From an uncultured Clostridium sp. (GTDB lineage: Bacteria; Bacillota; Clostridia; Lachnospirales; Lachnospiraceae): DNA of 7,250 nucleotides. The stretch covers positions 1-7,250 of the forward strand of contig CATWBR010000226.1 of the NCBI GenBank assembly GCA_958349075.1, written 5' to 3'. Below, in pieces: positions 1-4,423 of the stretch. The notes beneath the pieces were generated by a model. The model did not search any database, was not told the origin of the DNA, and was given only the letters and a program-made list of their open reading frames with translations. The stretch's first letter is position 1. Every line of letters starts with the position of its first letter. A program made the translations under genes and the position numbers.

Positions 1-937
1 TATTATCATAGAGTGAAGGACGGCTGTCTGATTTAAGTACTACGGAAATATATTCTTTATCCTGACTGTCGCCGGATGCCATAACGAGGCAGTATCCGGC
101 TGCCTGAGTCGTGCCGGTTTTTCCTCCGAGAACCGTGACTCCGGCCGGTGTTTCGCGTTCGCCTTTCTGATACCAGTTGCCGACGGTCCAGGTCTTTGAG
201 ACAGCCTCGCCTGCGCCGTTCTGGTAATTGGCGGTATAAGAATCAGTGGCTATAATTTGTCTGAAGAGCGGCTGCTTCATCGCCTCATTGAACATCAGAT
301 AGAGATCGTATGCCGTTGTGTAATGATTCTCGTCCGTAAGACCGCTTGGATTCATAAAATGAGTCCCGGTGGCTCCCAGTTCCCTGGCCCGGGCATTCAT
401 TCGTTCTGCAAATGCATCAATGCTGCCATACATGTGTACGGCAATGGCGTTAGCGGCATCGTTCCCCGACGGCATCATCAGGCCGTAGAGAAGATCCTCC
501 ATTGTAACGACATCTCCCGGCTTGATTCCGCAGAGAGAAGCGCCTGCTTCGGTAATAACCGCATCCTGGGTCACTGTCACCTGATCCGTGAGCGTCCCCT
601 CTTCTATTGCGAGGATGGCCGTCATGATTTTGGTGGTGCTGGCCGGGTAAAGCTTTTCAAATACATTCTTGCTGTAAATAACGGAACCGTCACTTGTATT
701 AAAGAGGGCTCCCGCCTCCGCCGTCATGGACGCGTCACCGTCCTGCACATCGCCGGTGACCACACAGAGATCCTCTGCAAACAGGGGGGCCAGTTCGCTG
801 CCGCCATGGGTGGACATCGCCTGCGAACGCTCTTCAAATACATATGCTTCTTCTAGTCCGCTCTTTTTTCCGCAGCCCGAGACGGTGAACGCCGACGCTG
901 CGAGTATGAGAGAAAACTGTATAATTATACGTTTCAA
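1..937 (-). CDS. D-alanyl-D-alanine carboxypeptidase, serine peptidase family S11, lipoprotein (3' end off the window)
   Basis: This is a low-molecular-weight penicillin-binding protein that removes the terminal D-Ala from peptidoglycan stem pentapeptides outside the membrane. About 312 codons are visible without a stop; the C-terminus lies beyond the left edge. All three active-site motifs are present in order: S100-T-T-K103 within PASTTKIMTA (plus-strand 630-640 region), S157-G-N159 within MPSGNDAAN (461-469), and K273-T-G275 within GGKTGTTQ (113-121). The N-terminus starts MKRIIIQFS, continues as a short hydrophobic stretch and ends in the lipobox VSGC, with C22 the expected lipidated residue, so the enzyme is probably an outer-face lipoprotein. 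I chose a TTG start at 935-937 because AGGGG lies 7 nt upstream and the next in-frame ATG is at residue 41, past the signal sequence. The gene begins 10 bp after the mgsA stop, so co-transcription is likely. A DacA/DacF-type name would fit, but the exact paralogue is unclear. Confidence 0.95.
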   Translation of the reverse strand, partial: MKRIIIQFSLILAASAFTVSGCGKKSGLEEAYVFEERSQAMSTHGGSELAPLFAEDLCVVTGDVQDGDASMTAEAGALFNTSDGSVIYSKNVFEKLYPASTTKIMTAILAIEEGTLTDQVTVTQDAVITEAGASLCGIKPGDVVTMEDLLYGLMMPSGNDAANAIAVHMYGSIDAFAERMNARARELGATGTHFMNPSGLTDENHYTTAYDLYLMFNEAMKQPLFRQIIATDSYTANYQNGAGEAVSKTWTVGNWYQKGERETPAGVTVLGGKTGTTQAAGYCLVMASGDSQDKEYISVVLKSDSRPSLYDN

Positions 938-944
938 TATCGCA

Positions 945-949
945 CCCCT
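945..949 (-). promoter_or_regulatory. Ribosome binding site deciding the TTG start of the carboxypeptidase
   Basis: On the minus strand AGGGG is followed by 7 nt and then TTG (935-937). It overlaps the TAG stop of mgsA (948-950). The nearby GTG (943-945) is out of frame and meets a stop after two codons, which leaves TTG as the best supported start. Confidence 0.6.
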
Positions 950-1343
950 ATTTATACATCTCACGCCATTCCATATCACCGCGGTCCAGAGATTTGATAA
1001 GAAGCTCTGCTGTTGCGAGATTAGTGGCCAGAGGAATATTGTGCATGTCACAGAGACGGATTACGATATTGGCATCCGGTTCGTGTGATTTCGGCACTAG
1101 CGGCTCTCTTAAAAAGATGACCAGATCGATCTCGTTGTGCTCGATCTGAGCTCCGAGCTGTGAATCTCCTCCGAGATGGCCGGGAAGATACTTGTGGATG
1201 TTAAGATTCGTAACCTCCTCAATCAGTCTGCCCGTTGTGCCGGTAGCAGAGAGGGAATGTTTGGATAGAATCCCCTTATAAGCGATGCAGAAGTTCTGCA
1301 TCAGTTTTTTCTTTGAATCATGTGCAATTAACCCTATATTCAT
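948..1343 (-). CDS. mgsA: Methylglyoxal synthase
   Basis: This cytoplasmic enzyme converts dihydroxyacetone phosphate to methylglyoxal and phosphate, a bypass of lower glycolysis under phosphate limitation. The product has 131 residues, close to the Bacillus subtilis enzyme and shorter than the E. coli one. Family landmarks, numbered from the ATG, are IAHD with H8-D9, K12, the phosphate-binding ATGTTG (33-38), GGDSQLGA with the catalytic Asp at D60, and SHEPD with H87 and D90. These match E. coli H19, D20, K23, D71, H98 and D101. The position equivalent to E. coli D91 is Glu (E80 in REPL). I prefer the ATG at 1341-1343 because MNIGLIAHD lines up with the B. subtilis start; a TTG two codons upstream (1347-1349) is an alternative. 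The gene lies 125 bp after rodA and 10 bp before the carboxypeptidase. It is the only metabolic gene in this wall and division cluster. Confidence 0.96.
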   Translation of the reverse strand: MNIGLIAHDSKKKLMQNFCIAYKGILSKHSLSATGTTGRLIEEVTNLNIHKYLPGHLGGDSQLGAQIEHNEIDLVIFLREPLVPKSHEPDANIVIRLCDMHNIPLATNLATAELLIKSLDRGDMEWREMYK

Positions 1344-1353
1344 CGACAACCTG

Positions 1354-1360
1354 CCTCCTT
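1354..1360 (-). promoter_or_regulatory. Ribosome binding site of mgsA
   Basis: AAGGAGG on the minus strand lies 10 nt before the ATG (1343) and only 4 nt before the alternative TTG (1349). Neither spacing is ideal, so the start is decided mainly by comparison with the family N-terminus. Confidence 0.7.
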
Positions 1361-1468
1361 AATGATATTATCGTTCACCTCCCGTCCGTAAAACGGCAGT
1401 GCTGCGAACAGTAACATGTTTCGCGATGCACAGAAACGGCAAAAGTACCGCTTCATGTAAACAATAAT

Positions 1469-2593
1469 TTAATGATTGCTGCTTTTTCTTTGAAGTCCAA
1501 TATTTAAAACAATGCCCATACCGATAAACATGCTGAGAAGCGAACTGATACCGGAGCTGATAAACGGCAGCGGCAAGCCCGTATTCGGGAAGATTCCCGT
1601 GGCAACGGCTATATTGGCAAAACTCTGAAAAGCAAGCAGAGCCGCCATACCGGTACAGATAAGTCTTCCTGCCGTATCCTTTGCGCGGCTGGCAATGAAA
1701 ATACATTCATAGACCAGCAGGGCATAGATCAAAATTACGATAACGCAGCGGATAAAACCTAACTCCTCCCCGATTACCGCAAAAATGAAGTCTGTCTGTT
1801 CCTCAGAGAGGAAATTTCCATTTTTAACGGAGCTTAAGGTGTTGTTAAACAACCCTTTTCCGTTAAGCTGCCCCGAACCAATCGCCATAATTGAGTTGTC
1901 CTGCTGACGGTTCAGGTCGGCATACTGGCTGTCACTGTGGAATATCTTGGCCAGAATTCGCTGCGCCTGATATTTCTTCAGGAACGGTACCATATCAAAC
2001 AGGGCCAGATAGAGACTGAGCGCCGTAAGCGGTATTCCGGCAGCCATGACTCCCAAAATCCACTTATAACTGAGGCCTGCGGCATATACAATGCAGACAA
2101 GCGTAAAGGCAATGACAATGGTTGTGGACAGGTTCGGCTGCATATAGACCAGTGCCAGAGGAACGGCACACAGTAACGCCGCTGTTCCAAGAACGGACGG
2201 CTTATTGATCCTTTCCTGGTTTTTGGCTAAAAACCAGGAAAGGATCACAATCAGGCCTATTTTGACAAACTCAGAAGGCTGAATCTGTATGCTTCCGATT
2301 TTCAGCCATCTGGTTGCTCCTTTTGTATTTTTCCCGAGTAAATGTACCGCAACCAGCAGTCCAACACAGCCCAGATAGATCAGTGAACTGAATTTGAAAT
2401 ACTTGTGGTAATCAATCAGGGAGACGATCACGCATACAATCAACGCAACCACCACTCCGACGATCTGCTTCATTACGGTTCCCCGGTCCATTCCGCTTGC
2501 GCTGCCTACAACCAGGACACCAAGTGTACTGAGAGCCAGCATATATAAAATTATGCGGAAGTTGTAATTTTTAAAATTGTAATCGAATATCAT
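1469..2593 (-). CDS. rodA: RodA, SEDS-family peptidoglycan glycosyltransferase of the elongation machinery
   Basis: This is a polytopic membrane protein of 374 residues that polymerises lipid II into glycan strands during lateral wall growth, with a class B PBP as partner. SEDS signatures are clear: GATRWLKIG with W96 followed by QPSEF (105-109), QPNLSTT (152-158), QQDNSIMAIGSGQLNGKG, and SEEQTDFIFAVIGEELG, whose D268 lies in the TDFIF motif thought to hold the essential aspartate. The C-terminal motif is GLPLPFISSGISSLLS (339-354), where many homologues have FISYGGSS. About ten hydrophobic helices are visible. The ATG at 2591-2593 overlaps the minE stop (ATGA), with AAGGGG about 12 nt upstream, so translation is probably coupled. 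FtsW is the alternative, but the MrdA and Min neighbours and the sequence motifs favour RodA. The coding sequence contains two strong inverted repeats, listed separately. Confidence 0.96.
   Translation of the reverse strand: MIFDYNFKNYNFRIILYMLALSTLGVLVVGSASGMDRGTVMKQIVGVVVALIVCVIVSLIDYHKYFKFSSLIYLGCVGLLVAVHLLGKNTKGATRWLKIGSIQIQPSEFVKIGLIVILSWFLAKNQERINKPSVLGTAALLCAVPLALVYMQPNLSTTIVIAFTLVCIVYAAGLSYKWILGVMAAGIPLTALSLYLALFDMVPFLKKYQAQRILAKIFHSDSQYADLNRQQDNSIMAIGSGQLNGKGLFNNTLSSVKNGNFLSEEQTDFIFAVIGEELGFIRCVIVILIYALLVYECIFIASRAKDTAGRLICTGMAALLAFQSFANIAVATGIFPNTGLPLPFISSGISSLLSMFIGMGIVLNIGLQRKSSNH
1824..1866. repeat. Imperfect 43-nt palindrome inside rodA
   Basis: The outer arms TTAACGGA (1824-1831) and TCCGTTAA (1859-1866) are perfectly complementary. 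Nested inside are AAGG (1836-1839) with CCTT (1854-1857), and GTTGTT (1841-1846) with AACAAC (1848-1853), interrupted only by a bulged T at 1840 and a small interior loop. A competing outer pair, AGCTTAA (1831-1837) with TTAAGCT (1863-1869), is also possible. It encodes about residues 243-257 of RodA (the LNGKGLFNNTLSSVKN stretch) and has no T-run on the coding strand, so it does not look like a terminator. Confidence 0.6.
2206..2247. repeat. Perfect inverted repeat, 19-bp arms and 4-nt loop, inside rodA
   Basis: The arm at 2206-2224 (TGATCCTTTCCTGGTTTTT) is the exact reverse complement of 2229-2247, separated by GGCT (2225-2228). It covers RodA codons 116-130 (VILSWFLAKNQERIN), so the rodA mRNA can form an uninterrupted 19-bp hairpin. 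No T-run follows on either strand, which argues against an intrinsic terminator. The encoded residues look normal for RodA, so the repeat is embedded in, not inserted into, the protein. Function is unknown. Confidence 0.9.
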
Positions 2594-2877
2594 GCTGTAA
2601 ATGGCCCCTTATTCTGTAAGTCGCGAATCGGTATGCTGGCATACAGCGCAGGTACTTTTCCCTTGTATTCATCAGACGCACTTCTGATGACGCATACGGT
2701 GAGATCGTTTGTATCCACTTCCATATACCTGGAGACAGCGTGTATAAAGTCATTCCGTATCATCTCCAGCAGTTCCGGCGAGCAGCCTGCCCGATCAGAA
2801 ACCAGCAGCAGTTTTAGGCGCTGCCTTGCGATTTCGCCCGAATTCTTCCGGCCAAACAGCTCCACTAAATGCATCAT
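2590..2877 (-). CDS. minE: MinE, cell division topological specificity factor
   Basis: MinE stimulates MinD ATPase activity and drives MinC-MinD off the membrane, so that inhibition of FtsZ is confined to the poles. The product has 95 residues (E. coli MinE has 88). The N-terminal MHLVELFGRK resembles the membrane-contacting segment. EIARQRLKLLLVSDR (15-29) is the anti-MinCD helix/strand, matching E. coli IAKERLQIIVAERR. The C-terminal half (residues 34-90) fits the dimeric topological-specificity fold: LLEMIRNDFIHAVSRYMEV, then LTVCVIRS, then YASIPI. Two tandem ATGs occur at the start; AGGGAGG lies about 6 nt before the first, which I chose. It follows minD by 12 bp and its TGA overlaps the rodA ATG. 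MinE in a Gram-positive points to Clostridia rather than bacilli, which use DivIVA/MinJ. Confidence 0.95.
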   Translation of the reverse strand: MMHLVELFGRKNSGEIARQRLKLLLVSDRAGCSPELLEMIRNDFIHAVSRYMEVDTNDLTVCVIRSASDEYKGKVPALYASIPIRDLQNKGPFTA

Positions 2878-2889
2878 ACAGTCCCTCCC

Positions 2890-3681
2890 TTATGCCCGCT
2901 TCAGCAGACAGGTTATTCTGGACCATATATTCCGGCTGTTTTCCAGATTCATAAACGGCACCGATTCACCAAGTATTCTTTTGCATATGTTCAGATAAGC
3001 CTGTCCGGCATATCCGTTCATTCCCACGAGGGGCTCGCCCTGATTGGTGGAAACGACGATGTCCTCATCATCCGGTACCGTGCCGATGACAGGGATGGAA
3101 AGGATATCCATCACATCATCCACCGACATCATGTCACCGCGGTGCACCATATCCATCCGTATCCTGTTGATGATCAGTTCAATACGTTTGGTGGCGTCTG
3201 CTTCAAGAAGACCGATAATGCGGTCTGCATCGCGGATGGCGGAAACCTCCGGGGTAGTGACGACAAGTGCTCTGTCTGCTCCGGCTACGGCGTTCTTAAA
3301 ACCCTGTTCAATGCCGGCCGGGCAATCTAATAGTATGTAGTCAAAATCTTCTCTCAGGTACTCTACTAACTTTACCATCTGCGCCGGGTTGACGGACGAC
3401 TTGTCCCTCGTCTGCGCGGACGGCAGTAAAAACAGGTTAGGATATCTTTTGTCTCTAATAAGCGCCTGCTTCATGCGACAATTGCCTTCCACTACGTCTA
3501 CCAGATTATAAACAATCCGGTTCTCCAGTCCCATGACCACGTCGAGATTTCTGAGCCCGATATCTGTATCGATTAATACGACTCTCTTTCCGAGCATGGC
3601 AAGGCCGGTTCCGACATTCGCGGAAGTCGTTGTCTTGCCGACGCCTCCTTTTCCGGAAGTAACAACAATGACTTCACTCAT
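2890..3681 (-). CDS. minD: MinD, septum-site-determining ATPase
   Basis: MinD is a ParA/MinD-family ATPase that dimerises on ATP, binds the membrane, recruits MinC and is released by MinE. The product has 263 residues. Visible elements are the deviant Walker A GKGGVGKTT with K11 and K16, the switch I region D38-T-D40 followed by GLRNLD, the Walker B/switch II LLDCPAGIEQGF with D119, and a C-terminal amphipathic membrane-targeting helix (NIWSRITCLLKRA). The start is an ATG with AGGAGG 8 nt upstream. It sits 65 bp after minC and 12 bp before minE. That minC-minD gap is AT-rich and is the largest spacing within the min genes; I see no convincing promoter in it. Identification is secure. Confidence 0.99.
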   Translation of the reverse strand: MSEVIVVTSGKGGVGKTTTSANVGTGLAMLGKRVVLIDTDIGLRNLDVVMGLENRIVYNLVDVVEGNCRMKQALIRDKRYPNLFLLPSAQTRDKSSVNPAQMVKLVEYLREDFDYILLDCPAGIEQGFKNAVAGADRALVVTTPEVSAIRDADRIIGLLEADATKRIELIINRIRMDMVHRGDMMSVDDVMDILSIPVIGTVPDDEDIVVSTNQGEPLVGMNGYAGQAYLNICKRILGESVPFMNLENSRNIWSRITCLLKRA

Positions 3682-3746
3682 TTGAACATCCTCCTGTATT
3701 CAGTTTACCCTTTTATTCTACTCTAAAATCAGAAATAATTCCACTA

Positions 3747-4409
3747 TTAAATAAAATTTAAATAATTTAAAAAACTCTTCTTAATTGGCCGGACCACAAG
3801 GCCGTCCTCTTCCGCGGAAACAACCATAGGGCCTCTGCCCAGACGTTTCCCTTTCTCTTCCGCTCTGGTACTGAAATCACCGATGCGAAGCTGCACGGGC
3901 GCCAGGTCGAAAGCGACAATCACGGCACCTCCGCCGGCCGCCCCTGCATGGACAGTGCCGTTCACCGCTCCGAGCACAATCACATTGCCCTTTGCGATCA
4001 CGCGGGCGCCCTGTCCGACGTCACCGATAATCACAATGCTGGCCTCCGACTCCAGGACATCGCCTCTGTGAAGGCTGCCCTTATAAAACTGTCCGGTTTG
4101 GGATGAAAGTTCCATCAGACGTTCCGTCAGGGCCTTTTCACATCTGGCGATACGGTTGGCATCGGTGTCCAGAATACAGAGAATATCAATCTGTGAATTG
4201 GCCGTGATGGCATCCACAATCTGAAATTCCTCAGCAGGTGCAAGTGTACGTCCCTCCAGAGTCAGCGTCATCTGTATCGAACCCCAGAATCTGGAACTCT
4301 CCCTGAACTTTTTTCCTATGTCTTCAATCAGTTGTTCAAAGGGGACGTCAGGGTTCAGTATTACAGTCATACCGGCCTTGCTTCCTTTGATCACTACTGA
4401 GCTTTGCAT
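3747..4409 (-). CDS. minC: MinC, septum-site-determining inhibitor of FtsZ assembly
   Basis: MinC antagonises FtsZ polymerisation and is brought to the membrane by MinD. The product has 220 residues. The N-terminal domain (about 1-100) starts SSVVIKGSKAGMTVIL and is the FtsZ-inhibiting part. The C-terminal domain (about 105-205) is the glycine-rich beta-helix dimer, seen as GDVGQGARVIAKGNVIVLGAVNGTVHAG (positions 129-156). The loop that usually reads L-R-S-G-Q, and contacts MinD in E. coli, reads L-H114-R-G-D117 here, so the motif is degenerate. The C-terminal tail ends in an AT-rich segment encoding SFLNYLNFI. The ATG at 4407-4409 is preceded by AAGAGGTGAG, and the PBP2 stop is 14 bp upstream, consistent with co-transcription. 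Confidence 0.97.
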   Translation of the reverse strand: MQSSVVIKGSKAGMTVILNPDVPFEQLIEDIGKKFRESSRFWGSIQMTLTLEGRTLAPAEEFQIVDAITANSQIDILCILDTDANRIARCEKALTERLMELSSQTGQFYKGSLHRGDVLESEASIVIIGDVGQGARVIAKGNVIVLGAVNGTVHAGAAGGGAVIVAFDLAPVQLRIGDFSTRAEEKGKRLGRGPMVVSAEEDGLVVRPIKKSFLNYLNFI

Positions 4410-4423
4410 GAAACACTCACCTC

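Noticed and set aside
71..100. Inverted repeat GCCGGAT...ATCCGGC with an inner TGCC/GGCA
   Set aside because: The arms are only 7 bp with a 16-nt loop, inside coding sequence; repeats of this size are expected by chance in 7 kb.
257..856. 199-codon open frame on the plus strand
   Set aside because: It is antisense to the carboxypeptidase, whose three catalytic motifs are intact on the minus strand; the plus-strand product shows no family resemblance. The same reasoning applies to the plus-strand frame at 5156-5953, inside PBP2.
1122..1148. Inverted repeat CAGATCGA/TCGATCTG in mgsA; similar 8-bp repeat at 5626-5657 in PBP2
   Set aside because: About two 8-bp repeats with loops up to 20 nt are expected by chance in a window of this size.
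1344..1468. Possible terminator or promoter between rodA and mgsA (125 bp)
   Set aside because: On the minus strand GCGAA...TTCGC (1404-1424, 5 bp plus a bulged extension), CCGT-TTT-ACGG (about 1384-1394) and an AT-rich stem over the rodA stop (1462-1478) are weak and lack a T-run. GATAAT near 1367 resembles a -10 box but has no acceptable -35 element. Read-through is the simpler view.
1368..1706. 112-codon minus-strand frame overlapping the rodA 3' end
   Set aside because: It is a frame shadow of rodA with a Cys/Tyr-rich, non-protein-like product and no well-placed ribosome binding site.
3682..3746. Promoter in the 65-bp AT-rich gap before minD
   Set aside because: TAGAAT is present on the minus strand, but no TTGACA-like element stands at 16-18 bp. 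AT-richness alone is not enough.
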